Shown here in pieces: positions 1 through 8,453 of a stretch of DNA of 64,000 bases. The translations under genes and the position numbers were made by a program. A model generated the notes under the pieces. The model searched no databases and was not told the origin of the DNA. It saw only the letters and a program-made list of their open reading frames with translations. Every line of letters starts with the position of its first letter. Position 1 is the first letter of the stretch. Source of the stretch: Chitinophaga fulva (GTDB lineage: Bacteria; Bacteroidota; Bacteroidia; Chitinophagales; Chitinophagaceae); the NCBI RefSeq assembly GCF_012927205.1, contig NZ_JABBGC010000004.1, positions 248,001 to 312,000 of the forward strand, in the 5' to 3' direction.

Positions 1-801
1 AGAAATATTCGTCGCGGCAGTCCCCGGGACTTTGGTATACAGGATATCGGGGAAAAGATGGCCGGCAAGGATATGGTGCAGGAACTGCACCGGCACGATT
101 TCTTTTACGTGCTCGCCTTGGAAAAAGGCGCCGGTGAACATGAAATAGATTTTACGCCGCACCGGGTGGCGGACCATACTATCTTCTTTCTGCGGCCCGG
201 CCAGGTGCATCAGCTTCGTATCAAAGCCGGCAGCACAGGCTGGATGATGCAGTTTACCTCCGGCTTTTACCATGACGCACAGCTGTTGCGCCGGATAGGA
301 GCAGTCAACGCTTACTCCGACAGGGAAGGGAAAGCCCTGCGTGTGCTGGAAGCTATCTTCCGGGAATATCAACAGCAGCAGGACCAATACCGGGAGGTCA
401 TCAAATCCAGCCTGCATATCTTCCTGGTAACCCTGCTCCGGCTACAGCAACAACCGGCAAAAGATAACCCCAACACCTATACGCAGGAGCGGCTCGAAGC
501 ATTACTGGAACTGCTGGAAACACATATTCATACGCATAAACGGGCATCGCAGTACGCGGCGATGCTGCACCTTTCGCTTTACCAGCTGAATGCGGTCACC
601 CGGGAAGCGATGGGCAAAACCGCCTCTGAGCTGATCAATGAACAGATCGTCCTGGAGGCAAAGCGGCACCTGCTGGCCACTACCGCACAGGTAAGCCAGA
701 TCGCGGAACAGCTGGGCTATGAAGATGTCTCTTACTTTATCCGTTTCTTTAAAAAACAGACAGGATATACGCCGGAAGTGTTCAGGAATAATAACGGTTA
801 A
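1..801 (+). CDS. AraC-family transcriptional regulator, 5' end cut by window edge
   Basis: The reading frame is open from base 1, and the sequence before the first in-frame ATG (58) already reads as family sequence (SPRDFGIQDIGEKM), so the true start lies outside the window. The N-terminal part is a cupin-like sensor domain (HRHDFFYVLALEKG, then RPGQVHQL). The C-terminal part, roughly the last 100 residues, is the double helix-turn-helix DNA-binding domain ending in the family signature around SQIAEQLGYEDVSYFIRFFKKQTGYTP, shown here only by its core YEDVSYFIRFFKK. The ligand and targets cannot be read from the sequence. The stop codon overlaps the end of the convergent small membrane gene by 4 bases. 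Confidence 0.9.
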   Translation, partial: RNIRRGSPRDFGIQDIGEKMAGKDMVQELHRHDFFYVLALEKGAGEHEIDFTPHRVADHTIFFLRPGQVHQLRIKAGSTGWMMQFTSGFYHDAQLLRRIGAVNAYSDREGKALRVLEAIFREYQQQQDQYREVIKSSLHIFLVTLLRLQQQPAKDNPNTYTQERLEALLELLETHIHTHKRASQYAAMLHLSLYQLNAVTREAMGKTASELINEQIVLEAKRHLLATTAQVSQIAEQLGYEDVSYFIRFFKKQTGYTPEVFRNNNG

Positions 802-1028
802 TGTGACTGGTTGCGCTTCCGGAGCTTCCAAAGATTTGTCACTAACGAGATCATACAGCCAATAAAAATGATGCTCAAACCTGTAAGGGTGAGTTTTATC
901 CAAAGTTCAACCGCGGCGATTTCAGCAAATATGTAGTTCGTAAGAGGCTCTGTCAGGAAAAGAAACCCCACCGACAGGAGTATCCAGGCGAGAATATGAT
1001 AGAGTATGACGCGACCTTTCTTTTTCAT
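798..1028 (-). CDS. small two-helix membrane protein, function unknown
   Basis: A 76-residue protein with a basic start (MKKKGR), two hydrophobic stretches of about 20 residues (around ILYHILAWILLSVGFLFL and LTLTGLSIIFIGCMISLV) and a basic tail (KLRKRNQSH). This predicts a hairpin of two membrane helices with both ends in the cytoplasm. I do not recognise the family. It is convergent with the upstream AraC regulator, overlapping it by 4 bases, and divergent from the methyltransferase at 1203. The composition looks like a real membrane gene rather than a shadow frame. Confidence 0.6.
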   Translation of the reverse strand: MKKKGRVILYHILAWILLSVGFLFLTEPLTNYIFAEIAAVELWIKLTLTGLSIIFIGCMISLVTNLWKLRKRNQSH

Positions 1029-1177
1029 ATGTGGCGGGATAAATCAGGTGATACGCCGAAGGGTGGCGAGGTTAATACTGATTGAAATATTACTAAATAT
1101 AACGAATGCCGGCAATAATTTAATCGCAGTCCTGTAGAACTCCATTATTGTCCTGTCCCTCTCCGGGCCAGCCACTG

Positions 1178-1185
1178 TAACTTTG
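1178..1185 (+). promoter_or_regulatory. predicted -7 promoter box TAACTTTG
   Basis: The box TAACTTTG fits the Bacteroidota TAnnTTTG consensus and lies 17 bases upstream of the methyltransferase ATG at 1203, giving a short leader. No convincing -33 TTTG is seen at the usual 17-23 base spacing. Confidence 0.5.
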
Positions 1186-1202
1186 AAGAAAAAAAACTGA
1201 TT

Positions 1203-1814
1203 ATGAAACAGAAATGGGATGAAAGATACCAAAACGATTTTTTTGTCTATGGGAAAGAACCGAATGAATTTTTCAGGGAATGGCTGCCCAAATTCACACC
1301 CGGCGCCATACTGATGCCTGCCGACGGAGAAGGTCGCAATGGCGTGTTTGCTGCGCAAAAAGGCTGGCAGGTAACGTCCTTCGATCAGAGCGAACAAGGG
1401 AAGATAAAAGCCATGCAACTGGCGGCAGAACGACAGGTATCACTGGATTATATTGTCGGTAACCTTGAAGACCTTCGATTTGAAGCAGCTTCCTTCGATG
1501 CTATGGGGCTGATTTATGCCCACTTTGCCGGTGATAAAAAAGTGCAGTTCCACCAGCAGTTGGACACTTATCTCAAACCGGGCGGCATCATTATTTTGGA
1601 AGCTTTCAGCAAACAACATCGCGGGTTTAAGATCGCCAATCCCGGTGTGGGCGGCCCAGATGCGTTAGACGACCTGTACTCAAAAGAAGAGATCACTACC
1701 GATTTCGGAAATTATGATATCTTGATGCTGGAGGAAGAAGAAATCCTGTTGAATGAAGGGCAGTTTCATATCGGCAGAGGATCGGTGGTCCGGTTTGCAG
1801 GCAGGAAAAGATAA
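1203..1814 (+). CDS. class I SAM-dependent methyltransferase (TehB/thiopurine-like)
   Basis: The 203-residue protein has the start typical of small cytoplasmic methyltransferases (WDERYQNDFFVYGKEPNEFF). Motif I is degenerate (ILMPADGEGRNGVFAAQKG), followed by the acidic ribose-binding position in VTSFDQSE and the post-I region (IVGNLEDLRFEAASFDAMGLIYAHF). The family transfers a methyl group from S-adenosylmethionine to small molecules such as tellurite or thiols; the substrate here is not known. A second, unrelated methyltransferase starts 12 bases downstream, so the two are probably co-transcribed from the promoter at 1178. Confidence 0.85.
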   Translation: MKQKWDERYQNDFFVYGKEPNEFFREWLPKFTPGAILMPADGEGRNGVFAAQKGWQVTSFDQSEQGKIKAMQLAAERQVSLDYIVGNLEDLRFEAASFDAMGLIYAHFAGDKKVQFHQQLDTYLKPGGIIILEAFSKQHRGFKIANPGVGGPDALDDLYSKEEITTDFGNYDILMLEEEEILLNEGQFHIGRGSVVRFAGRKR

Positions 1815-1826
1815 CCTATATACTAC

Positions 1827-2516
1827 ATGAAATTATTAACATCCTCAGCGCTTATCTGGTCGCCGGTGGTGGCCAACAACCGGATGAACCGGAAGCGACA
1901 GGCCAGCGGTATCAACAGCTATGAAAAAGAATTGAACTTAAAACCGGAAAGCTGGTTGAACGACCGTCTACAGCAAAGCGGGCAGGCCGCATGGCTGGAC
2001 CTCTGCTGTGGTGAAGGCAATGCATTGCTGCAATATGCCCGGGAAGCGGCGGCAAATCAGCAGCAGGCAAACATCCGGCTGAAAGGTATTGACCTGGTGG
2101 ACCAATTCCAGCCCATACCACCCGGCATCGACTGTCTGCAATTTGAAACCCGTCCGCTGGATAACTGGACCAGCGATGAACAATATGATCTCGTTACCTG
2201 TGTGCATGGGCTGCACTATGTGGGAGATAAACTCAAAGTACTGGCTGCCATCCTGAAGGCCATCGGAAGCGAGGGCTTATTCCTGGCTAATCTCGACCTG
2301 AAAAGTATTCGTGTAACTGACGATCCCCAACATCAGTACCTGAAGCAATTATTCGCTGAGCATGACATCTCCTATAACGGCAGAAAAAAAATCATCAGCT
2401 GCCAGGGCGCCAGGGACATCAGTTTTGACGTGGTGTACCAGGGCGCTGATGATAAGGCTGGCCCCAATTACACCGGACAGGAAGCGGTGGATTCGTATTA
2501 TACGTTAGTCCGCTGA
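1827..2516 (+). CDS. class I SAM-dependent methyltransferase
   Basis: This 229-residue protein has a clear motif I (AWLDLCCGEGNALLQYA, about residues 55-71), an acidic motif II (LKGIDLVDQF) and a motif IV region (YDLVTCVHGLHYVGD), the usual SAM-binding Rossmann fold. The substrate is unknown. It starts 12 bases after the preceding methyltransferase stop codon, which suggests a two-gene operon. The first 35 residues (LTSSALIWSPVVANNRMNRKR) precede the fold and may help bind substrate. Confidence 0.85.
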   Translation: MKLLTSSALIWSPVVANNRMNRKRQASGINSYEKELNLKPESWLNDRLQQSGQAAWLDLCCGEGNALLQYAREAAANQQQANIRLKGIDLVDQFQPIPPGIDCLQFETRPLDNWTSDEQYDLVTCVHGLHYVGDKLKVLAAILKAIGSEGLFLANLDLKSIRVTDDPQHQYLKQLFAEHDISYNGRKKIISCQGARDISFDVVYQGADDKAGPNYTGQEAVDSYYTLVR

Positions 2517-2583
2517 TGCATCATGAGCTTTTCAACAAACCATCTTTGAGCCATACAACAAAGCTGCGGGCTTCACCCCGGTG

Positions 2584-2591
2584 TACCTTTG
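2584..2591 (+). promoter_or_regulatory. predicted -7 promoter box TACCTTTG
   Basis: A perfect TAnnTTTG box 24 bases upstream of the SDR start at 2616. It indicates that the SDR gene has its own promoter rather than being read from the methyltransferase pair. Confidence 0.5.
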
Positions 2592-2615
2592 AGGTATCAT
2601 TAAAAATCAGCAAAA

Positions 2616-3506
2616 ATGGAAAAAGTATGGTTCATTACCGGCAGTTCCCGCGGACTGGGCCGGAGCCTCACAGAAGCCGTGTTACAAAACGGCGATAAAG
2701 TCGCAGCTACTGCGCGCAATATCAGTCAACTGGATGAGCTGGTACAACAATACGGCGATCAGATACTACCGCTGGCGCTGGATGTTACCGACTATGAAAA
2801 AGTACACCAGGTGGTGGCCGCAGCCGTGCAGCATTTCGGTCGTATCGACGTACTGGTCAACAATGCCGGCTTCGGTGTCATCGGTGCGGCGGAAGCCTAT
2901 ACCGCAGAACAGGTACGTAGTCAGCTGGAAACGAACCTGTATGCGCCCATTGAAATCACCCGGGCGGTGTTGCCTTACATGCGCAAACAGGGCGGCGGCC
3001 GGATATTACAGATCAGCTCTATCGGTGGGAGAGTGGGCAATGCCGGCCTGACCATGTACCAGGCGGCTAAATTTGGCCTGAGCGGTTTCACAGAAGCATT
3101 GGCCAAAGAAACAGGACCATTGGGTATTTACGTGACCAGCGTGGAGCCGGGCGGGTTCCGCACCGACTGGGCCGGCGCTTCTATGACCTATGCCCCCGAA
3201 ATAGAGGCATATGAAACGGTCAACCAACGTATTGCCTACGTCAGAGAAGGTAAATTTGTCCCGGTGGGAGACCCGGTTAAAGCTGCAAAAGCCATGTTGG
3301 ACCTGGCACAGCATCCTGCGCCACCGGTACACCTGGTACTAGGCAGCGAAGCGATCGGTCTCCTGGAAAATGCTGACAAGGCACGACAGGCTGAAATGGA
3401 AGAATGGTTGCCGGTAAGCTTGTCCACCGACCACGAAGAGGCTGCGGCATTCCTCGATACCCCCATGGGCAAGTGGGCCACTGATGGTGTTCAACGCAAG
3501 GCTTAA
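2616..3506 (+). CDS. short-chain dehydrogenase/reductase (SDR)
   Basis: A 296-residue classical SDR. The NAD(P)-binding glycine motif is at the N-terminus (VWFITGSSRGLGRSL), the NNAG motif is in VLVNNAGFGVIG, the catalytic serine is in ILQISSIGGR, and the YxxxK pair is in MYQAAKFGLSGF, so the enzyme should be active. The Arg after the glycine motif suggests NADPH preference. The C-terminal extension past EPGGFRTDW forms the substrate loop. Related family members are often annotated as oxidoreductases of unknown substrate. A promoter box lies at 2584 and a terminator hairpin follows at 3517. Confidence 0.9.
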   Translation: MEKVWFITGSSRGLGRSLTEAVLQNGDKVAATARNISQLDELVQQYGDQILPLALDVTDYEKVHQVVAAAVQHFGRIDVLVNNAGFGVIGAAEAYTAEQVRSQLETNLYAPIEITRAVLPYMRKQGGGRILQISSIGGRVGNAGLTMYQAAKFGLSGFTEALAKETGPLGIYVTSVEPGGFRTDWAGASMTYAPEIEAYETVNQRIAYVREGKFVPVGDPVKAAKAMLDLAQHPAPPVHLVLGSEAIGLLENADKARQAEMEEWLPVSLSTDHEEAAAFLDTPMGKWATDGVQRKA

Positions 3507-3516
3507 TAACAGACGG

Positions 3517-3548
3517 AGCAGACGGTATCAACATGCCGTCTGCTTTTT
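3517..3548 (+). terminator. rho-independent terminator after the SDR gene
   Basis: A 9-bp perfect stem (AGCAGACGG / CCGTCTGCT) with a 10-base loop followed by TTTTT. It lies 11 bases after the SDR stop codon and immediately before the AraC gene at 3559. Confidence 0.85.
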
Positions 3549-3558
3549 GTAATTTTAG

Positions 3559-4368
3559 ATGATGACTGAACTGAAGACAAATCCATCACGTATCGCCTAT
3601 TCCTGTTACTATGAACGTAACCGGGACGGGGAACAGTTTGTGCCGGAACATGTGTTAAGCTACCAGGTAGCTGGCAAACTAACGCTTAGTAATGCCGATA
3701 AAACCTATGTTTTTGGTGAAGGAGACATCCGGCTGATCAAACGTAATCAGCTGGTAAAGTTTTTAAAGGAACCACCGGAAAACGGCCTGTTTAAGACCAT
3801 ATCCATTTATCTCGATCAGGAAACATTAAAAAGCTTTAGCCTGGAATATGGCTATCAGGCGGCAACGGCCGGCAAATCAGGGGAAGAGGCGGTAATAAGG
3901 TTGCAGGATCAGCCATTGTGTAAAAGTTTTATGGAATCATTAGTCCCCTATGTACAGGGAGACCAACTGATCAATGATGACCTGCAACGGCTTAAACAGC
4001 GGGAAGCTATTATGATCCTGCTACAGGCACAGCCGAAGCTGAAAGATATCCTGTTTGATTTCAGGGAACCGGGTAAAATTGATCTGGAAGAATTTATGAA
4101 CAGGAACTTTCACTTTAATGTGCAGCTGAAACGTTTCGCGTACCTTACCGGCCGCAGCCTTGCTACTTTCAAACGTGATTTTGAGCATATCTTTCATATT
4201 TCCCCCAGTCGCTGGTTGCTGCAAAGACGTTTGCAGGAAGCACACTTTCTGATAAGGGAGAAAGGGAAAGCACCGTCCGACGTGTACCTTGAAACCGGGT
4301 TTGAAGACTTGTCCCACTTTTCTTTTGCGTTTAAGAAGATGTACGGGGTAGCGCCGTCAAAGCTGTAA
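3559..4368 (+). CDS. AraC-family transcriptional regulator
   Basis: A 269-residue regulator. Residues 1-160 form the sensor domain common in Bacteroidota AraC proteins (YYERNRDGEQFVPEHVLSYQ, then FGEGDIRLIKRNQLVKF). The last 100 residues form the AraC double helix-turn-helix, with LKRFAYLTGRSLATFKRDF as the first helix region and YLETGFEDLSHFSFAFKKMY as the second. The targets are unknown; the adjacent SDR and downstream VOC protein are plausible by position only. Two consecutive ATG codons (3559, 3562) could both serve as the start. Confidence 0.9.
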   Translation: MMTELKTNPSRIAYSCYYERNRDGEQFVPEHVLSYQVAGKLTLSNADKTYVFGEGDIRLIKRNQLVKFLKEPPENGLFKTISIYLDQETLKSFSLEYGYQAATAGKSGEEAVIRLQDQPLCKSFMESLVPYVQGDQLINDDLQRLKQREAIMILLQAQPKLKDILFDFREPGKIDLEEFMNRNFHFNVQLKRFAYLTGRSLATFKRDFEHIFHISPSRWLLQRRLQEAHFLIREKGKAPSDVYLETGFEDLSHFSFAFKKMYGVAPSKL

Positions 4369-4418
4369 ATTGAGGCTATTTCGCGGTATTGTTGTATATT
4401 CGGATAGCTGTGAACGTT

Positions 4419-4883
4419 ATGGGTAATGCAGATAAAAATAGAGACAACAGGGAGATCATCACTCCGGAATACCCGAGGGTGTACCTGTATATCCGCATTG
4501 TTCAGGCCAAGCTGTTTATTGATAATAACTATGCTGACGAGATCGATCTGGAAAACATCGCTGATGAAGCCTATTTTTCCAGGTTTCATTTTATCCGGCT
4601 TTTTAAGTCGGCCTATGGAAAAACACCCCACCAATATCTCAAATCAGTAAGGATAGAAAAAGCACAGCAACTGCTGAAAGAGGATAAAACTGTTGCTGAA
4701 GCCTGCTTTTCGGTAGGTTTTCAAAGCCTGACCACCTTTAGCGGCCTCTTTAAAAAAATAGTGGGAGAATCCCCGTCTTCCTACGCCGCCCGCCATAAAG
4801 AAATGAAAAAGAAAATCAGTGAAAAGCCCCTGGCGTTTGTCCCTTCCTGTTATGCCTACCAACACGGTTGGCTGGAAAAATAG
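4419..4883 (+). CDS. short AraC-type DNA-binding protein
   Basis: A 154-residue protein, little more than the AraC double helix-turn-helix: IDLENIADEAYFSRFHFIRLFK is the first half (core AYFSRFHFIRLFK) and EACFSVGFQSLTTFSGLFKK the second. There is no sensor domain, so it may act constitutively or partner with another protein. I chose the ATG at 4419; a possible TTG start at 4389 adds ten residues without family character. It precedes a VOC protein and a DUF1569 protein, a common small-regulator arrangement. Confidence 0.85.
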   Translation: MGNADKNRDNREIITPEYPRVYLYIRIVQAKLFIDNNYADEIDLENIADEAYFSRFHFIRLFKSAYGKTPHQYLKSVRIEKAQQLLKEDKTVAEACFSVGFQSLTTFSGLFKKIVGESPSSYAARHKEMKKKISEKPLAFVPSCYAYQHGWLEK

Positions 4884-4948
4884 CAATTTTGAAGAGGTGA
4901 ATATTTAAGCAGTTGTTGATCTTTGTTTTAGTAACAAAAACGAAGACT

Positions 4949-5383
4949 ATGATAACTAAAATGACCGTCACCAATATTCATGTACTGGACCAGGACAGCG
5001 CCTACGATTTTTATGTTAACAAACTGGGATTTAAGCTGATAGATGACATCCCTATGGGGCCGGACACCCGTTGGCTTACCGTGTCGCCGCCGGAGCAGCC
5101 TGACCTGCAACTGGTCCTTTTCCCGGTAAAAGTGAGTAAAATGTTTCCCCAGGAAACAGCGGATATGCTGATCACACTGATCAAACAAGGCGTATTTGGC
5201 TGTGGCGTGCTCACCTGCAAAGATATTTTTGCCACCTATGAAGAACTGAAAGCCAAAGGAGTGGAGTTCATGAAACCGCCCACCAAAGAGTTCTACGGCA
5301 CAGAAGCCCTCTTTAAGGACGATTCGGGAAACTACTTTTCATTACAGTCCATCAATAATTTTAGCCATGAAGACAATATTTGA
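4949..5383 (+). CDS. VOC superfamily (glyoxalase/bleomycin resistance-like) protein
   Basis: A 144-residue VOC protein. The start at 4949 gives the typical opening MITKMTVTNIHVLDQDSAYD, followed by FYVNKLGFKLIDD and, near the end, the second module with VEFMKPPTKEFYGTEALFKD and the terminal DDSGNYFSLQ. The fold binds a divalent metal and acts on small molecules; the substrate is unknown. It overlaps the next gene (DUF1569) by 17 bases, implying translational coupling and a shared role, perhaps detoxification. Confidence 0.88.
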   Translation: MITKMTVTNIHVLDQDSAYDFYVNKLGFKLIDDIPMGPDTRWLTVSPPEQPDLQLVLFPVKVSKMFPQETADMLITLIKQGVFGCGVLTCKDIFATYEELKAKGVEFMKPPTKEFYGTEALFKDDSGNYFSLQSINNFSHEDNI

Positions 5384-5816
5384 CCCCTCAACGAGGACTG
5401 AATTAATAAACAGGATTAATTCCCTCAACGAGCACAGCAGGGCGCAATGGGGCAAGATGGATGTCTGGCAGATGACCAAACACTGCACCATATGGTTTGA
5501 ATGGATTATGGGAAAAAACAACCCAACATACAAGCAGGAATGGCTGGGCAGGATATTCGGGAAAATGGCCCTGAAAAGTAATACCAAAGACGACAGGCCC
5601 ATGCAGAAAAATATGCCGGCAGGAAAACAAGCCGTCAAAGAAAAAGGTGGTGATGTAGAACAGCAGAAAAAAATATGGATAAACCTGATCGCAGCATGCG
5701 AACACTATTCAAACCCTGCATTTATCCACGATTTTTTTGGCAAAATGACTACCGAGCAAATTGGCGTTTTCGCGTATAAACATGCCGATCACCACCTGAG
5801 GCAGTTTGGGGTGTAA
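5367..5816 (+). CDS. DUF1569 (DinB-like) family protein
   Basis: A 149-residue protein whose central sequence (WGKMDVWQMTKHCTIWFEW) and end (YKHADHHLRQFGV) match the DUF1569 family. The spaced histidines (KH near residue 39, HADHH near the end) fit the four-helix DinB/YfiT fold, where they bind a metal. Members are predicted thiol-dependent transferases or hydrolases, but no activity is established. It overlaps the VOC gene and converges on the methyltransferase at 5821, leaving only 4 bases between stop codons. Confidence 0.8.
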   Translation: MKTIFDPSTRTELINRINSLNEHSRAQWGKMDVWQMTKHCTIWFEWIMGKNNPTYKQEWLGRIFGKMALKSNTKDDRPMQKNMPAGKQAVKEKGGDVEQQKKIWINLIAACEHYSNPAFIHDFFGKMTTEQIGVFAYKHADHHLRQFGV

Positions 5817-5820
5817 AGTT

Positions 5821-6447
5821 TCACTTCCCTTCTTTGCTGCATTTCACCAAAAACATAGGATAGTTTTCAGTTACCTCAGTGATCTCCAGCAAGCCTGCGT
5901 TATCAAATTCTGCATGGATGGAATCCCTGTCATAGAAGAACATCCTGACACCACCGAACATTTCGTAGCGGTCTTTGCTGATGAGCGTACCCTGACCATA
6001 AGTGTGGGCCGTTTTTGAAATCACCGTGAAAACCATGTAGCCGTTTGTTGACAGCTGGTTGTAGCAATCACGGATGAGTTTCATTCTTTCGCCGCTGTCC
6101 AGCAAATGAATCAGCGCATAGCAGAATATACCATCGTATTTTTTATCGTCAAAAGGCATGTCTGTCACAGACCCATGGTAGACAGGCATGTCTGTGCCGT
6201 AATGTTTCTGCGCTATTTCGATAGCGGTTTGCGATATCTCAATGCCTGTTACGGCCATCCCGTTGTCCCTGAAAATGCGGGCGTTGCGGCCATATCCCAT
6301 TCCGGGAATGAGGACGTTTTTGATACCTTTTTCAATGAAAAAGTCCTTTGTCAGTATGGCTGAATGGGATGGCTCAAAACCCCACATCTCCTGCTTTTCG
6401 GCAAAAGCAGCCTCCCAAAATTCAGGTTTACCGGTTTCCTGTTGCAT
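5821..6447 (-). CDS. class I SAM-dependent methyltransferase (TPMT-like)
   Basis: A 208-residue methyltransferase of the thiopurine S-methyltransferase/TehB type. The opening PEFWEAAFAEKQEMWGFEPS is typical, motif I is VLIPGMGYGRNARIFRDNG, the acidic position is in VTGIEISQTAI, and motif IV is YDGIFCYALIHLL. It moves a methyl group from SAM to an unknown acceptor. I start it at the ATG whose product begins MQQETG; an upstream ATG adds five residues. It lies just upstream of the unrelated DUF1801 gene on the same strand, ending convergently with the DUF1569 gene. Confidence 0.87.
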   Translation of the reverse strand: MQQETGKPEFWEAAFAEKQEMWGFEPSHSAILTKDFFIEKGIKNVLIPGMGYGRNARIFRDNGMAVTGIEISQTAIEIAQKHYGTDMPVYHGSVTDMPFDDKKYDGIFCYALIHLLDSGERMKLIRDCYNQLSTNGYMVFTVISKTAHTYGQGTLISKDRYEMFGGVRMFFYDRDSIHAEFDNAGLLEITEVTENYPMFLVKCSKEGK

Positions 6448-6500
6448 AATGAAAATTTGCAACGAAGTTACAAAAATAAGCGTCTCGAAAAGGGATGCTC

Positions 6501-6881
6501 CTAAGAGCGCCCCTTAGCCTTAGTAGCAACAACGCCGGTTTTATACAGGTTTATAGCCTGCCGGACAATGGTTTTTATTCTCTTAACAGGCAGGTCTTTT
6601 GCGGGATCGAGCAGCATTATTTTCATCCTGGAACGTTTTTCCTGCTCTAAATAGGATTGGGTGAAGTGTTTGCCTTCCACAATACCGATATAAGGCTGCA
6701 GATGTTTTTTGTGTGTCCACAAATAGCAGAACATCCTGCCCCTGAAACAGAAAAAGGGCATTCCATACTTCAACTCGTTAACGATCTCCTCATCCACCGA
6801 TAAAATGATGTCCTTCAAGGCAAGAAAAATTTCCTTGGTGGCCTCGTCCTGCCGGAGATAAAAATTGTCTATTTCTTTCAT
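6501..6881 (-). CDS. DUF1801 (YdhG-like) domain protein
   Basis: A 126-residue protein with the DUF1801 hallmark sequence: an N-terminal helical section (FYLRQDEATKEIFLALKDII), then ELKYGMPFFCFRGRMFCYL and IGIVEGKHF. The family adopts a YdhG fold; its role is unknown, although some members are linked to iron or stress. The start MKEIDNFYL at 6881 is preferred over an ATG 15 bases upstream. It lies on the same strand as, and 60 bases before, the DUF2938 gene in transcription order reversed (DUF2938 lies upstream). Confidence 0.8.
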   Translation of the reverse strand: MKEIDNFYLRQDEATKEIFLALKDIILSVDEEIVNELKYGMPFFCFRGRMFCYLWTHKKHLQPYIGIVEGKHFTQSYLEQEKRSRMKIMLLDPAKDLPVKRIKTIVRQAINLYKTGVVATKAKGRS

Positions 6882-6940
6882 GGTTACTGAAGACAAATTT
6901 AAGCTGTTTTTCTGATTGGAGGCTACCGTGACAAACAGGC

Positions 6941-7441
6941 TTATTTCAGCAAAATGCTCAGCAACAAAGCCGCCAGATACAGGCCGATCCCATAAACAGT
7001 ATGTGTTTTAAGGCTTCTGGTCCTGGCCAGCGTAGGGTTCGGTGTTTTGGAGGCGGCTATACCAAATCCAAAGGCAGGCTGCATCAGGAACCAGGGAGCG
7101 GCCGTTGTTACTATTCCTATGATGATCGCAGGCCCAAATGTAGGATGATAGGCCCACTGGATGCCCCATATCAACAACAGCAGAAAAGCAAAGGATATTC
7201 CGATCAGGTAGTGGGCAATCCATCCGATAGCCCTTTCGCCCTTTATAGGTGCAGCCTGCAGGATCGTCTGATGGGAGAATTTGCCATGTTGAAAATGGCC
7301 GATCCATCGGCCTAGCAGCGCATAGTCCAATGACTGCACGTTGAAAAGGCGTTTATTGATCACTGCAAAAATGTCCATTATAATGGTGGCGCCTGAACCT
7401 ATGATCAACGAAAAAATAATCAGTTCAGTTATGTTCATCAT
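6941..7441 (-). CDS. DUF2938 family integral membrane protein
   Basis: A 166-residue protein with four hydrophobic segments: ELIIFSLIIGSGATIIMDIF, then the segment around IAHYLIGISFAFLLLLIWG, then AIIIGIVTTAAPWFLM, and YGIGLYLAALLLSILL at the end. The motif WFLMQPAFGFGIAASKTPNP is characteristic of DUF2938. Function is unknown. Its start is 3 bases from the stop of the upstream FAD oxidoreductase, so it is likely the last gene of the thioredoxin/reductase operon that begins at 9042, which suggests a role in membrane redox or thiol stress (inference). Confidence 0.8.
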   Translation of the reverse strand: MMNITELIIFSLIIGSGATIIMDIFAVINKRLFNVQSLDYALLGRWIGHFQHGKFSHQTILQAAPIKGERAIGWIAHYLIGISFAFLLLLIWGIQWAYHPTFGPAIIIGIVTTAAPWFLMQPAFGFGIAASKTPNPTLARTRSLKTHTVYGIGLYLAALLLSILLK

Positions 7442-7444
7442 ATC

Positions 7445-8449
7445 TTATTTTAATTGAAAAGTAGTGGTGGCTAATGCCATATTGATGGCTGATCCGGCTT
7501 GCGAGCCGGTGGCAACTGCGGTGGCAATGGAGCGGAAGGCTGAATTGTCGCCACAGGCATAAATACCGGGAACAGAAGTCTGCTGAAACGGGTCCACCTT
7601 CAGTAATCCCTGTGGTGTTAGCTCACATCCCATGTCAACCGGAATTTTGCAATGCTGCTCAAAGGCAGGTCTTGCGTAAAGTGCGTCCAACGCATGAACG
7701 GAGCCGTCTGTCAACCGGATGCCTGACATATGGCCTTCTTTATGGTCAATTGCCTGGATATCAGATTCAATAACAGCGATCTTGTTTTTTTGTAACAAAT
7801 GTAATTGATCCGCGGAAAATGAGGCTTTCCCATTGGTGAAAATGGTCAGCTTGTTAGTAAGGTTGGATACCAGCTGTGCATAATGGAAAGCCAGGTCGCC
7901 ATTGCCCAGTATGCCTGTCCGCTGATGGCGGACTTCATACCCGTGACAATAGGGGCAGTGTAGTATGGAAACGCCCCAACAGGCTGCGAAGCCAGGCGTG
8001 GAGGGCATGATGTCCTTTAGACCGGTAGCGAACAATAGCTTTTTCGTCAATACGACTTTACCGCTTTGGGTTGCGACTTCAAACAGCTGCTCCTTCTTAT
8101 GTACCTGGACAACCATATCTTCCTGGAAGGATACCGTCGTGTACTTCAGCACATCTGCTTTGGCCTTATCCGCAATAGCTTTAGGCGTTTGATTGTCCTG
8201 TGTAACGAAATTATGCGCCTGTGCAGCTTTGCTGTTGCAGCGCAGGCCACTGTCTATAATGAGCACGTTTCGCAACGAGCGGCCCAATGCCAAAGCAGCG
8301 GAAAGCCCGGCATAACTGCCTCCGACAATGACAACGTCAAAAGCAGGAGGAGCGGTAAATGGCCTGGCAAAAGCTTTCAATGCGCCGGGGAGGGCAAAAG
8401 CTGTGGTGATAAGACCACCTTGCATGATAAAGTTTCTGCGAGAGATCAT
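7445..8449 (-). CDS. Tat-exported FAD-dependent thioredoxin-reductase-like oxidoreductase
   Basis: The 334-residue product starts at the ATG at 8449 with a twin-arginine signal (MISRRNFIMQGG, hydrophobic core LITTAFALPGALKAFA). The FAD Rossmann motif follows (VVIVGGSYAGLSAALALGR), then the redox CxxC as CPYCHGYEVR in the position of thioredoxin reductase, and a C-terminal FAD motif (GIYACGDNSAFRS). The NAD(P)-binding second Rossmann motif is GILGNGDLAFHYA. It should shuttle electrons to a disulfide substrate outside the cytoplasmic membrane. It starts 4 bases after one thioredoxin gene, within a thioredoxin-thioredoxin-reductase-DUF2938 operon. An in-frame upstream extension to 8602 overlaps the thioredoxin gene and has no family character. 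Confidence 0.88.
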   Translation of the reverse strand: MISRRNFIMQGGLITTAFALPGALKAFARPFTAPPAFDVVIVGGSYAGLSAALALGRSLRNVLIIDSGLRCNSKAAQAHNFVTQDNQTPKAIADKAKADVLKYTTVSFQEDMVVQVHKKEQLFEVATQSGKVVLTKKLLFATGLKDIMPSTPGFAACWGVSILHCPYCHGYEVRHQRTGILGNGDLAFHYAQLVSNLTNKLTIFTNGKASFSADQLHLLQKNKIAVIESDIQAIDHKEGHMSGIRLTDGSVHALDALYARPAFEQHCKIPVDMGCELTPQGLLKVDPFQQTSVPGIYACGDNSAFRSIATAVATGSQAGSAINMALATTTFQLK

Positions 8450-8453
8450 AACG